Source: a virus
Strand: one strand, 5' to 3'
Length of the DNA stretch: 24,477 nucleotides
IMG/VR virus record: IMGVR_UViG_3300007960_000180
Coordinates: 1 to 24,477 of that record
In this document: in pieces, positions 8,107 through 14,370 of the stretch
Numbering within the stretch: the first letter of the stretch is position 1
How the letters are laid out: the number at the start of each line of letters is the position of its first letter
Notes under the pieces: model-generated
Seen by the model: only the letters and a program-made list of their open reading frames with translations
What the model was told of the DNA's origin: nothing
The model's database searches: none
Made by a program: the position numbers and the translations under genes

Positions 8107-8446
8107 CGCTAAAGTATAGCGGGGTGAACTTTTCGCCGCCGGTAGTATGGTCGTGGTGCTGCAAACTCAACTTTCTGATCTCGCCCTCGTCCGCCAAAAG
8201 TTTGTAAAGTGCTATCTGTGTAGCCGGGGCATTGCCATGATACCACTTCGCCCGGAGTCCGTTTTTTGTCTTGATCCGGTTCTTTTCCAGCGCCTCTTTT
8301 ATTGTTTCTAATTTTTCCAACTCATGATTGTAGAAGGTGGCGCTATTGCAGGGAAGAAACGCCACCACGTCCTGAATAAAAAACAGGTTGTGTTTTTGGA
8401 TCGCTTCGAGGGCTTGCTTTTCCAGATCTGCTTTTTTGTAGGCCAT
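8084..8446 (-). CDS. Probable terminase small subunit
   Basis: A 120-residue protein starting MAYKKADLEKQALEAIQKHN. The N-terminal half reads as a helix-turn-helix (FFIQDVVAFLPCNSATFYNHELEKLETIKEAL), typical for DNA recognition by small terminase subunits, followed by a region ending in a short charged tail. It lies directly upstream of the large subunit with a 23-base overlap, and its ATG overlaps the methyltransferase stop as TAATG. Identification comes from position, size and the HTH pattern. Confidence 0.78.
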   Translation of the reverse strand: MAYKKADLEKQALEAIQKHNLFFIQDVVAFLPCNSATFYNHELEKLETIKEALEKNRIKTKNGLRAKWYHGNAPATQIALYKLLADEGEIRKLSLQHHDHTTGGEKFTPLYFSDGDKTEI

Positions 8447-9555
8447 TACCCTTCTGTTTTTACCTTCGGCGTGTATGTTTCGCCATTAATCTTTATTTCC
8501 AGATCCGGGAATGATTTGTGCATCCGGTCTATAATCACTTGGCAGTATTTGGGGTCAATTTCCATACCGTAGCAAGTTCGGTTTAATTGTTCACACACTA
8601 AAAAAAGCATTCCACCGCCGGCAAACCAATCCAAAACAATGCTGTTTTCTTGTGAATATGCCTTCACAATCGTAGATAGCAATTTATGCGGTTTTTGGTG
8701 CTTATGTTCATCCGCCCGGCGGTATTCTCCATTTATAACTGTGCGCAATCCATCTCCCTTATTAAATCTTACAGCAGGCTTTCCGGCGACTTCGTGGCTT
8801 ATCAAAATATGGTCCAAAAACACTTCGTTCCCCCCCTCTTGCGGAATAGCTGTTCCGCCATGATGGAAAATGAAAAACTTCTTAAATGAAAACGGGCTTT
8901 TTTGCAACTGCCTAACTATCGCTCGATCATTGTTGAATACAAATATATGCGCGTTTGAAACATGCTGTTTAGTTGGAAAATAATTAAAATCTATTTCATA
9001 AGGTGGGTCCGTTAAAACTAAATCAATAGTTGCGCCATTAATTAACTTTTCCGCGCAGATATTCTGCGTAGAATCCCCACAAAGCAACCGATGCCGACCA
9101 ATTTCAATCAAATCACCTTTTTTAACATCAACCTCAATTTCGTCCGGCACTTCGTACCCGTCCTCCTGCGCCTCCGGTTCTTCCTGCCCCCACTCGTCCG
9201 GCAATTCCAACCCCCATTCTTTCAACTCCACCTCGTCCCAATCTTTAGCCAATATCTCCCAATCCCATTCACCAAACCCGGTGTTATCCGCGATCACAAA
9301 CCGCCGCTTTTCTTCCTCGGTAAGTTCACTTGCTTTCTTCACCCACTCGCCGGGAATAGACTTGTACCCCAAATCAATCAACGCCCGGAGCCGCATATTG
9401 CCGCCAAGGACCACGCCGTTACCATCCACGACAATAGGACGCAAGTTCATCATCTTTGGAAACTGCTCAATACTTTGTTTAAGTTTCCCGAAACGCTCAT
9501 CCCGAATGTATCGAGGGTTTGCGTCGTTTAATTTGAGGTCTTTTATCTGGATCAT
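8446..9555 (-). CDS. ParB-like domain fused to DNA methyltransferase (N6-A/N4-C type)
   Basis: A 369-residue two-domain protein. Residues 1-110 match the ParB/sulfiredoxin-like fold, with RPIVVDGNGVVLGGNMRLRA around 39-58. An acidic linker (about 115-145) leads to a beta-class-like methyltransferase: DPPY at 183-186 (target-base pocket) and DWFAGGGMLF at 309-318 (S-adenosylmethionine loop) near the C-terminus. Such fusions occur in many phages and probably methylate phage DNA to resist host restriction. ATGA overlap joins it to the glycosyltransferase gene, and it precedes the terminase genes, so it may act on DNA about to be packaged; that last point is inference. Confidence 0.93.
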   Translation of the reverse strand: MIQIKDLKLNDANPRYIRDERFGKLKQSIEQFPKMMNLRPIVVDGNGVVLGGNMRLRALIDLGYKSIPGEWVKKASELTEEEKRRFVIADNTGFGEWDWEILAKDWDEVELKEWGLELPDEWGQEEPEAQEDGYEVPDEIEVDVKKGDLIEIGRHRLLCGDSTQNICAEKLINGATIDLVLTDPPYEIDFNYFPTKQHVSNAHIFVFNNDRAIVRQLQKSPFSFKKFFIFHHGGTAIPQEGGNEVFLDHILISHEVAGKPAVRFNKGDGLRTVINGEYRRADEHKHQKPHKLLSTIVKAYSQENSIVLDWFAGGGMLFLVCEQLNRTCYGMEIDPKYCQVIIDRMHKSFPDLEIKINGETYTPKVKTEG

Positions 9556-10583
9556 CCTTCCACCTTTTTGGTAAACCGCGCCCCGGTCAACTTTCCGATC
9601 AACTCCATGCGCTTTTCATTTTCATTCTCAACGGTCAGAAACTCCCGGAGCCATTGCCGCCCGGCCATTACGGTTTCTTCTTTGTTCAGTTCGCCCTTTT
9701 CGATCTGATCGAAGATGTCTCGCAAGTGTTCCGGGCTATCGTAATTGATCACACCAGGCAGGACAAACTCAGGAAAGCCAGACGGAGCCAGCACACCGGC
9801 CCCGGCGTTGAGCGCTTCGATTGCTGATATATTGCTTTTGCTCTGGTTGAACGGATCGTCAATGAGTGGGAACACTACCCAGTCCGGTCGCTCTTCGCCC
9901 AACGTACGAAAATAGCGGAATAGTCGGTTTTCCCATTCAGCTATCTGGTAGCCGTCAGGGTATGCGTGCAGCATCCATTTTTGTAGGCCGTGAAACTTTA
10001 CGCTCCACTGGTCGGAAGTGATGGCATAATCTAACACCGGCTTAACGGTCATCAGATCACCTAGGTGCGTAGCCGATCCGCGCCAATGCAGCCGGATCGG
10101 TTCGGATTGCGGGCGCACGGGGTTGAACCGGAACACATTCGGATCGTATGCGTTTTTCAAAACGGTGATCTCGTTGCGCGTCTGGTCCTGGTACTTGTCT
10201 TTTAGGTATTGGGTGGAGACGCTTACCGCGTCGGCCATCGCCAAAATCAGTTTGACGCTTTCCTTCACGTCGTAGCGCTCGAAATGCACTTTGGCTGGGT
10301 TGTAATCGCTAAGGCTGTCCAACAGGTCGTCATAGTCCACCCATACCCTCTTACCCATGTCCTTAACTTCGGTAATGATGTCAAGAAGCATATTGCCATT
10401 AGGCCGGGAAAAAAAAACTATATCGGAAGTGAAGAAATTAAACCACGTCGCAGAGTCAGGGGTGATGCAGTTGATATTGACAACCCCGGCAGTAGCTTTT
10501 TGAATGTACCACAGCGGGCCGACGGTTCTGTAAAAATCGGTAGCTGCACTTTGCGGATTAGTAACTACAGTGATATTAATCAT
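9552..10583 (-). CDS. GT-B-like glycosyltransferase
   Basis: A 343-residue protein starting MINITVVTNPQSAATDFYRT. It has an N-terminal Rossmann-like half with VWVDYDDLLDSL (about 80-91), a junction at LHWRGSATHLGDL (165-177), and a donor-binding-like C-terminal half with KSNISAIEALNAGAGVLAPS (249-268) and FPEFV, as in GT4-like family-1 transferases. No membrane segment. The acceptor is unknown: virion protein, envelope glycan or modified DNA are possible. It is the first gene of the long leftward packaging/structural operon; a leftward terminator ends only 9 bases before its ATG. Confidence 0.82.
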   Translation of the reverse strand: MINITVVTNPQSAATDFYRTVGPLWYIQKATAGVVNINCITPDSATWFNFFTSDIVFFSRPNGNMLLDIITEVKDMGKRVWVDYDDLLDSLSDYNPAKVHFERYDVKESVKLILAMADAVSVSTQYLKDKYQDQTRNEITVLKNAYDPNVFRFNPVRPQSEPIRLHWRGSATHLGDLMTVKPVLDYAITSDQWSVKFHGLQKWMLHAYPDGYQIAEWENRLFRYFRTLGEERPDWVVFPLIDDPFNQSKSNISAIEALNAGAGVLAPSGFPEFVLPGVINYDSPEHLRDIFDQIEKGELNKEETVMAGRQWLREFLTVENENEKRMELIGKLTGARFTKKVEG

Positions 10584-10591
10584 AGGCTAAG

Positions 10592-10615
10592 AAAAAGCCC
10601 CGATTTTGGCGGGGC
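10592..10615 (-). terminator. Leftward intrinsic terminator just before the glycosyltransferase start
   Basis: GCCCCG (10597-10602) pairs with CGGGGC (10610-10615) around a 7-base loop. On the minus strand the stem is followed by five T (10596-10592). The ATG at 10583 lies 9 bases further on, so this acts before the late operon, as terminator or attenuator. Confidence 0.8.
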
Positions 10616-10662
10616 AAAAAACAGTTTCCTGCTGATCTTGTCTTTCACTACCAAAAATAAAC

Positions 10663-10706
10663 AAAAAACCGCGTAAAAACAAGTTGTACCTGCTTGAACG
10701 CGGTTT
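10663..10706 (-). terminator. Leftward intrinsic terminator after the 75-aa gene
   Basis: AAACCGCGT (10666-10674) pairs perfectly with ACGCGGTTT (10698-10706) around a 23-base loop that itself contains CAAG/CTTG. On the minus strand the stem ends in a T6 run. It lies 20 bases after the stop of the 75-aa gene. The interval 10616-10662 between the two terminators holds no gene. Confidence 0.85.
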
Positions 10707-10725
10707 GGGATAAAGTTGGTAACAA

Positions 10726-10953
10726 TTACGATATTTCTGATTCTATAACCTCGCCCTCTTCAAACTCTTTTATTACAAAAGTGTCACCGGCTTTAATTTT
10801 AACCCATGCCTCTTTATAATGGTTTGGGAAATTAAGGTCTTTAAAGTTACTTTCTAAATAATTTAATACATGCTTAATTGCGGCTTGCTTGTTTTTTGCC
10901 ATGACGAAAAACTGATCACCATATGTTTCAGGGTCAAAATAATACAGCTTCAT
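10726..10953 (-). CDS. Hypothetical 75-aa protein
   Basis: Starts MKLYYFDPETYGDQFFVMAK and is acidic at the C-terminus (EFEEGEVIESEIS). It has a mixed alpha/beta layout and no recognised family. The start is preceded by ATAGGATGAT, a leader shared with several other genes of this element. It is the last gene before the tandem terminators and follows the structured non-coding stretch at about 10975-11255, which may be its leader or a separate RNA. Confidence 0.75.
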   Translation of the reverse strand: MKLYYFDPETYGDQFFVMAKNKQAAIKHVLNYLESNFKDLNFPNHYKEAWVKIKAGDTFVIKEFEEGEVIESEIS

Positions 10954-10982
10954 ATCATCCTATTTTAAGGTTGCAAAAATCG

Positions 10983-11002
10983 CCGGTCTTTCCCGGCTGT
11001 CA
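10983..11002. repeat. 20-base direct repeat, copy 1
   Basis: CCGGTCTTTCCCGGCTGTCA on the plus strand, identical to 11132-11151. Each copy folds as CCGG/CCGG with a 6-base loop; this copy has a fifth pair and a T-run behind it on the minus strand. Confidence 0.9.
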
Positions 11003-11131
11003 TCCTAAAGCATATAAGGAACTGTTTTCTAGGGCGGGTTCGACATGTTTCGTCATATCCTCATAACGGCTTACCGCCTTGCCTGCACGTCTCTCCGTAG
11101 TGTCACCCTACTCTAGCTCAGGTTGGCTATA

Positions 11132-11151
11132 CCGGTCTTTCCCGGCTGTCA
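11132..11151. repeat. 20-base direct repeat, copy 2
   Basis: Exact second copy of the unit at 10983-11002, 149 bases away and in the same orientation. It lacks the downstream T-run, so it is not a terminator. Confidence 0.9.
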
Positions 11152-11291
11152 GGGCTACACCTGTCAGCACTGAACCGGACTCCTGACGCTTCGCATTGTC
11201 CGGCTTGCCCCGCAACTTTCAGCCCCGGCGGGAGGTTTGCATTTTTATAGTACGCAAAATTAACGCACTTTTGCGTTTATTTTACTCTCTT

Positions 11292-11531
11292 TCATCGCTC
11301 TGCGTTTTTAGCGGCGTCAATATCGACCGGCGGCGGTTCGGGAAAATATGCCCAAGCATAAACCAAAAAACGGCCAGACAAATCTACTCCGTCCTGATGC
11401 GTCCATCGCCCGGCCCTGTAATACATAACACTATTATATGTTGCTTCGCTTGGCTTTATTTTAATGGCGACAATGTACCCGCTATCTCGCGGCGGCTTTT
11501 CGTCGTAATGCCATTCAAGATATGTTTTCAT
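11292..11531 (-). CDS. DUF551-like small protein (79 aa)
   Basis: ATG 11531 (MKTYLEWHYDEKPPRDSGYI) overlaps the stop of the previous gene as ATGA and is preferred over an ATG nine codons earlier. The layout W/HYDEKPPRDSG, I-V-A-I, YYRAGRW, then VYAWAYFPEPP near the end matches the phage DUF551 pattern (an aromatic LP-type N-terminus, a 'W..DG' middle and a W-x-x-LPEPP-type end). The function of the family is unknown. It is a distant paralogue of the gene at 17178-17384, which shares YAWAYFPxPP. Confidence 0.75.
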   Translation of the reverse strand: MKTYLEWHYDEKPPRDSGYIVAIKIKPSEATYNSVMYYRAGRWTHQDGVDLSGRFLVYAWAYFPEPPPVDIDAAKNAER

Positions 11532-11848
11532 TTCACTTTCAATTTTTTCATCCACCAATCCGGGTCATTAGCCCGGTTTATTTCGTTGTTGGCGCGCTCG
11601 ATCTCAAGCCACTTGTTCGCGGCCATAACCAACCAGGCGGACAGGCTCAACCCCGCCTGCTCCGCCGCCGCGCTCATTTGCGCGTACTCGGTCGGGGTGA
11701 GCAGGATCTCTTTGCGCTTGGTTCGTTTCTCTTTCATATCGTTTTCTTCTTTTTCCGGCGTGCACGGCTCCCCGCAGTCGAAGCAATGGCCGTGGCCGGT
11801 GATTGGGTCGCGCTGCCAGATTGGCGCGCCGCAGCAGTTAGATTGCAT
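11528..11848 (-). CDS. Zinc-ribbon plus ribbon-helix-helix protein (106 aa)
   Basis: The N-terminus carries CC (5-6) and HCFDCGEPC (21-29), a small zinc ribbon. The second half, KEILLTPTEYAQMSAAAEQA followed by GLSLSAWLVMAANKW, is a strand-helix-turn-helix pattern of the Arc/MobC RHH type, so it probably binds DNA. An internal in-frame ATG at 11737 (MKEKRTKRKEI) is preceded by AACGAT, the same context as a real start at 14973, so a shorter RHH-only product may also be made. Overlaps: 11 bases with the gene before it, 4 with the gene after it. Likely regulatory, but the target is unknown. Confidence 0.75.
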   Translation of the reverse strand: MQSNCCGAPIWQRDPITGHGHCFDCGEPCTPEKEENDMKEKRTKRKEILLTPTEYAQMSAAAEQAGLSLSAWLVMAANKWLEIERANNEINRANDPDWWMKKLKVK

Positions 11849-12065
11849 TTTCTAATTTTTGTTCTTTACGCATACCCCGGCGCAAGTTTTTACATACTTT
11901 CCCGGTTCTTTGGGAGTAAGTGCTGTGGTAAAAAGCGTAGTCCGTTGAGAATTTTTCCCACCACGACCAGCAATATGGTTCCATTTCAACGCCAATTTCT
12001 TTCTCTCTTTCTTCTGTTTTAAATCCTAATTTTTCGGCTGCGGTTTTGATTTCTTGAATTGTCAT
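11838..12065 (-). CDS. Hypothetical 75-aa protein, first gene of the 12.1-kb promoter
   Basis: Starts MTIQEIKTAAEKLGFKTEER and has a Trp/Tyr-rich middle (EPYCWSWWEKFSTDYAFYH). No recognised family. The ATG (context AAAGAGATATG) lies about 20 bases after the predicted transcription start of the promoter at 12089-12119, making it the first gene of that transcript. It overlaps the zinc-ribbon/RHH gene by 11 bases. Confidence 0.72.
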   Translation of the reverse strand: MTIQEIKTAAEKLGFKTEEREKEIGVEMEPYCWSWWEKFSTDYAFYHSTYSQRTGKVCKNLRRGMRKEQKLENAI

Positions 12066-12088
12066 ATCTCTTTGTTTTTATTACCCTT

Positions 12089-12119
12089 CAAAGATACGTA
12101 TATTATACGTATTATGCAA
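12089..12119 (-). promoter_or_regulatory. Leftward Bacteroidetes-type promoter
   Basis: On the minus strand TTG (12119-12117) is followed after exactly 20 bases by TATCTTTG (12096-12089), a full match to the TAnnTTTG -7 box. Transcription would start near 12083 and enter the gene at 12065. Confidence 0.85.
12094..12112. promoter_or_regulatory. 19-bp palindromic operator between the -33 and -7 boxes
   Basis: Perfect inverted repeat with 9-base arms around one central base (ATACGTATA-T-TATACGTAT on the plus strand). It overlaps the first three bases of the -7 box. A related 19-mer (15/19 identical) sits at the same place in the promoter at 22648-22678. RHH-type repressors are plausible binders. 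Confidence 0.8.
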
Positions 12120-12137
12120 TAGGCAAATAAAATTACC

Positions 12138-12149
12138 CGTTTGTAATCG
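12138..12149. promoter_or_regulatory. Upstream element CGTTTGTAATCG
   Basis: Matches CGTTTGTAAACG at 22697-22708 with one mismatch, and lies at the identical distance (18 bases between) upstream of the -33 box. Probably a binding site for an activator or switch protein. Confidence 0.65.
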
Positions 12150-12156
12150 CCTAAAT

Positions 12157-12178
12157 AAAAAACCCCGCCGGGGCGGGG
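12157..12178 (-). terminator. Leftward terminator of the DGQHR-like gene
   Basis: CCCCGCC (12163-12169) pairs with GGCGGGG (12172-12178); effectively 6 pairs with a 4-base loop. On the minus strand a T6 run (12162-12157) follows. It lies 39 bases after the stop at 12217. Confidence 0.85.
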
Positions 12179-12216
12179 CAGCTATGAAACTTAACAAAAC
12201 GAAAAACCAACTTTAA

Positions 12217-13092
12217 TTATTTGATTTCCGGGAATGGCTCCCGGTGCGCATCCCATTTCAATACAGATACCGTATTTCCGGATCTCCATTTGTTCCATGC
12301 TTTCACCACAAGTGCATGTTCAACCAAACCAGATATACTTACCTGTTTATTAAATTTCGCCTCTGTTAGTTTTGATCGAAGTAAAAAAATAGGATCAGTT
12401 CGTTGCAATTCGGTTCCGATTGCAAATTTTGTTAAAAACTGCCCGGCATGGGGTTTGCTTAATTCGGAAAACAAAAAATCATAAGCCGCCAATTTTGACG
12501 GAGATAGTATTATTCTACCAGATCCTTCGTACAAAGTATATCCAAATCTTACCGAATCTGATATATAATTGTGTGATTTGTACCATTCTAAAACATCTTT
12601 ATTGCTTATCTTACCTGAGCCATTAACCGACCTGTTAGACACCCCGTTCTTGTGCCTAATTACAAATTTAATTGCTGCTGCCGTTGTGTTTGCGTTCTCT
12701 ATCCCGTGAATACTTAGCACGTCACCCGGAGACCTTTTTTTCCCATCATCAATAGTTTCAAATGCATTCGGAGGCAAACCAAATACAACCATTAATTCGA
12801 TGCTCATGCCTGACAAAACAATTGCTAACAAACGATGTTGTCCATCCAGCAAAAGCCCTTCGTTAGAAAACTTCAACCCTTCGCCATTCATTATCCATTC
12901 TCCGTCAATCATCCGCCGCGCATAATCTTGCGCAATTGCTTGTGAAAGCGGCCTGTTCGTATTGTTCAGGTTCTCTAATATAAATTTAGCAATAGCCGGA
13001 GTAATAATGAGAACTTGAACTCCAGAGGAATTAGAAAGGCTGTGCTTTAGATACCATTTGTTTTGTACGGAAGGAAAGCTTAGATTTGTCAT
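12217..13092 (-). CDS. DGQHR/ParB-like protein, moron-like unit
   Basis: A 291-residue protein starting MTNLSFPSVQNKWYLKHSLS. The diagnostic stretch is NEGLLLDGQHRLLAIVLSGM (about 77-96), as in ParB-like/DGQHR-type domains, preceded by RRMIDGEWIMNGEGL. The remainder is helical. The fold family often binds or cuts DNA or hydrolyses nucleotides, but the role of phage members is not clear. It has its own promoter (13162-13191) and terminator (12157-12178), is visibly more A+T-rich than its neighbours, and does not overlap another gene. These features fit an independently acquired and expressed 'moron'. Confidence 0.88.
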   Translation of the reverse strand: MTNLSFPSVQNKWYLKHSLSNSSGVQVLIITPAIAKFILENLNNTNRPLSQAIAQDYARRMIDGEWIMNGEGLKFSNEGLLLDGQHRLLAIVLSGMSIELMVVFGLPPNAFETIDDGKKRSPGDVLSIHGIENANTTAAAIKFVIRHKNGVSNRSVNGSGKISNKDVLEWYKSHNYISDSVRFGYTLYEGSGRIILSPSKLAAYDFLFSELSKPHAGQFLTKFAIGTELQRTDPIFLLRSKLTEAKFNKQVSISGLVEHALVVKAWNKWRSGNTVSVLKWDAHREPFPEIK

Positions 13093-13122
13093 GACTTAAA
13101 TTTTAATTGTTACGAAATTACT

Positions 13123-13146
13123 GGCTCGCTACGGCGGGCCTTTTTT
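13123..13146 (+). terminator. Rightward terminator-like hairpin in the leader of the DGQHR-like gene
   Basis: GGCTCGC (13123-13129) pairs with GCGGGCC (13134-13140, one G-T pair) around TACG, followed on the plus strand by T6 (13141-13146). No plus-strand gene precedes it, so it may end an antisense RNA; on the leftward transcript it is a leader hairpin. Confidence 0.6.
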
Positions 13147-13161
13147 GTTGGTGCTAAAATA

Positions 13162-13191
13162 CAAACTTAAGCGCGAAAAACCAACCCCCAA
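13162..13191 (-). promoter_or_regulatory. Leftward promoter of the DGQHR-like gene
   Basis: On the minus strand TTG (13191-13189) is followed after 19 bases by TAAGTTTG (13169-13162). Start near 13155, giving a leader of about 60 bases that contains the hairpin at 13123-13140. The region 13093-13193 contains no gene. Confidence 0.75.
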
Positions 13192-13193
13192 AA

Positions 13194-13589
13194 TCAATAC
13201 TCCCCCTTTTCAAGATAAGCGATAACGCAGCGCTTAAACTCATCCAGGCTTCGCGGCATAACATAACCGTACCCGTGCTTAATGACTTCGGCTTCAAATT
13301 CTTTCTGGTTCGGCTGCTGCCGGCCCTTCGGCGTTTTCATTTCGATGTATAGGCCGGCCAGGTCGCCGGACGGGATGGACAGAAACAAGTCGGCCACGCC
13401 CGCTGTCATCCCGGCATTGCGAAGGCGCGCGCCCTGCCTCGCACCCCCGGCCAGTTTGATCCCGTTGAGAGACGAGAAAAGCAGCATTTGTTTTGCCGGG
13501 TATGCTTGGCGGAACCACGCCACGCATTCGCACTGAATCTGCTCTTCGCTTTTGTTGGCGAATTTGTTTCGGTATTCGTTAGCGGTCAT
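13194..13589 (-). CDS. VRR-NUC domain nuclease
   Basis: A 131-residue protein starting MTANEYRNKFANKSEEQIQC. It shows the VRR-NUC/PD-(D/E)XK layout: an N-terminal helix with acidic residue (SEEQIQCECVAWFRQAYP), LLFSSLNGIKL, then GVADLFL (D about 67), YIEMKTPKGRQQPNQKEF (E about 83, K about 85, later Q). Members cut branched or mismatched DNA and help phage recombination or replication. Start ATG 13589 overlaps the methyltransferase stop as TGATG; a TTG one codon earlier is less likely. Directly linked to a methyltransferase, though a restriction-modification pair is unlikely as the nuclease type is generic in phages. Confidence 0.92.
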   Translation of the reverse strand: MTANEYRNKFANKSEEQIQCECVAWFRQAYPAKQMLLFSSLNGIKLAGGARQGARLRNAGMTAGVADLFLSIPSGDLAGLYIEMKTPKGRQQPNQKEFEAEVIKHGYGYVMPRSLDEFKRCVIAYLEKGEY

Positions 13590-14227
13590 CAAAACATTAC
13601 TTTTTGAATCCCGGCGCTCATTCGCTTTTTCGCGGCGGCGTAATAGTCCGGGTCGATTTCAAAGCCGTGGTAATTAAAGTCCATGCTCTCGCACGCTATC
13701 AAGCTGCTTGCGCTGCCTACGTGAGTGTCCAGTATCAGGTCGCCGGGTTGGGCGTAGTTTTCCAATAGCCAGCGGTATAGCCTAACAGGTTTTTGAGTTG
13801 GGTGGATATTGCCGCCGCTTTCGCCTATATAGCACCTATTCAACCGGGCGCGCCTTAATGCTTTTTCATAACTAGAAAATGCAAGTTCGCCGTCGCTCAT
13901 CGTTAAATCCTGTCCTTTGTCCCAAAAAATCCAACCCATCGACGGCGGAAGGAAATCAGTAAAGTAATTTGCCCCCCAAACGATTTGATTTTTAGACACT
14001 CTAAACAATTCAAAAAAATAATTTTTATTTGTCGGTGCGTGATCCCATTGTTTTGGTTCGTACCATTTCCAATATTTACCGGTCGATCCGCCGTCTCGAC
14101 CAATCCCATACGGCGGATCAACAATAGCCAAATCAAAAAACTTGTCCGGGTAGGACGGAAGGCCATACTCCGGGTCCATGCAATCACCCAGGATAAACTT
14201 ATTTTTTGTGCAGTCGTAATTGCTCAT
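13589..14227 (-). CDS. Site-specific DNA methyltransferase (DPPY type)
   Basis: A 212-residue enzyme. DPPYG (37-41) is the catalytic pocket; HPTQKP (142-147) and ILDTHVGSASS (165-175) are typical of beta-class N6-adenine or N4-cytosine methyltransferases, the last being the S-adenosylmethionine loop. There is no target-recognition extension beyond the core and no cognate restriction enzyme next to it, so it is an orphan methyltransferase that probably protects phage DNA. It is joined by ATGA to a 48-aa gene upstream and TGATG to the VRR-NUC gene. Confidence 0.93.
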   Translation of the reverse strand: MSNYDCTKNKFILGDCMDPEYGLPSYPDKFFDLAIVDPPYGIGRDGGSTGKYWKWYEPKQWDHAPTNKNYFFELFRVSKNQIVWGANYFTDFLPPSMGWIFWDKGQDLTMSDGELAFSSYEKALRRARLNRCYIGESGGNIHPTQKPVRLYRWLLENYAQPGDLILDTHVGSASSLIACESMDFNYHGFEIDPDYYAAAKKRMSAGIQKVMF

Positions 14228-14370
14228 TTCATTTCGCTTTTCGCCGTCTCAATCAGATCGGCCATGTCGTGAAACAAGTACATTTTTTGCCCGATGTAGA
14301 ACATATCGCCGGATAGTTCTACGGTCACGGTCCGGCCGTCCGGCGCGGCTATGTGTATCCGTTCTGTCAT
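14224..14370 (-). CDS. Hypothetical 48-aa protein
   Basis: ATG 14370 (MTERIHIAAPDGRTVTVELS) overlaps the stop of the 58-aa gene as ATGA, and its stop overlaps the methyltransferase ATG, so this is preferred over a longer in-frame start at 14448 inside the preceding gene. Beta-hairpin-like, ending MADLIETAKSEMK. No known family. Confidence 0.65.
   Translation of the reverse strand: MTERIHIAAPDGRTVTVELSGDMFYIGQKMYLFHDMADLIETAKSEMK

Larger units (their letters stand above)
10975..11255 (-). ncRNA. Candidate structured non-coding RNA or long leader
   Basis: The 337 bases between the 75-aa and the DUF551-like genes hold no credible ORF on either strand but are clearly more G+C-rich and hairpin-rich than a normal intergenic stretch here. 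On the minus strand I see CAGG/CCTG, GTAG/CTAC and AAGCCGGAC/GTCCGGTT helices, plus a 20-base hairpin unit present twice. The last copy forms GCCGG/CCGGC and is followed by GATTTTT (10979-10975), a terminator-like end. The start is not determined; a TAATTTTG box at 11262-11255 lacks a -33 partner. No known RNA class was matched: the AAGCCGGAC...GTCCGGTTC helix loosely recalls group II intron domain V, but the rest does not fit. Confidence 0.5.

Noticed and set aside
11115-11205. Possible group II intron domain V (AAGCCGGAC...GTCCGGTTC helix)
   Set aside because: The outer helix is similar, but the inner stem and tetraloop do not fit the 34-base domain V, and there is no reverse transcriptase or intron 5' end nearby.
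11255-11276. Promoter at TAATTTTG with inverted repeat ACGCAAAA/TTTTGCGT
   Set aside because: The -7-like box has no TTG at a suitable distance upstream, so I kept it only as a weak hint for the RNA candidate; the inverted repeat may simply be a hairpin with two alternative pairings.
11604-11786. 60-aa minus-strand frame inside the zinc-ribbon/RHH gene
   Set aside because: Arg/Gly-rich out-of-frame shadow; the main frame carries clear cysteine and RHH patterns.
13194-14227. Restriction-modification system made of VRR-NUC and methyltransferase
   Set aside because: VRR-NUC in phages is a structure-specific recombination nuclease; there is no target-recognition domain and no evidence for sequence-specific cutting.
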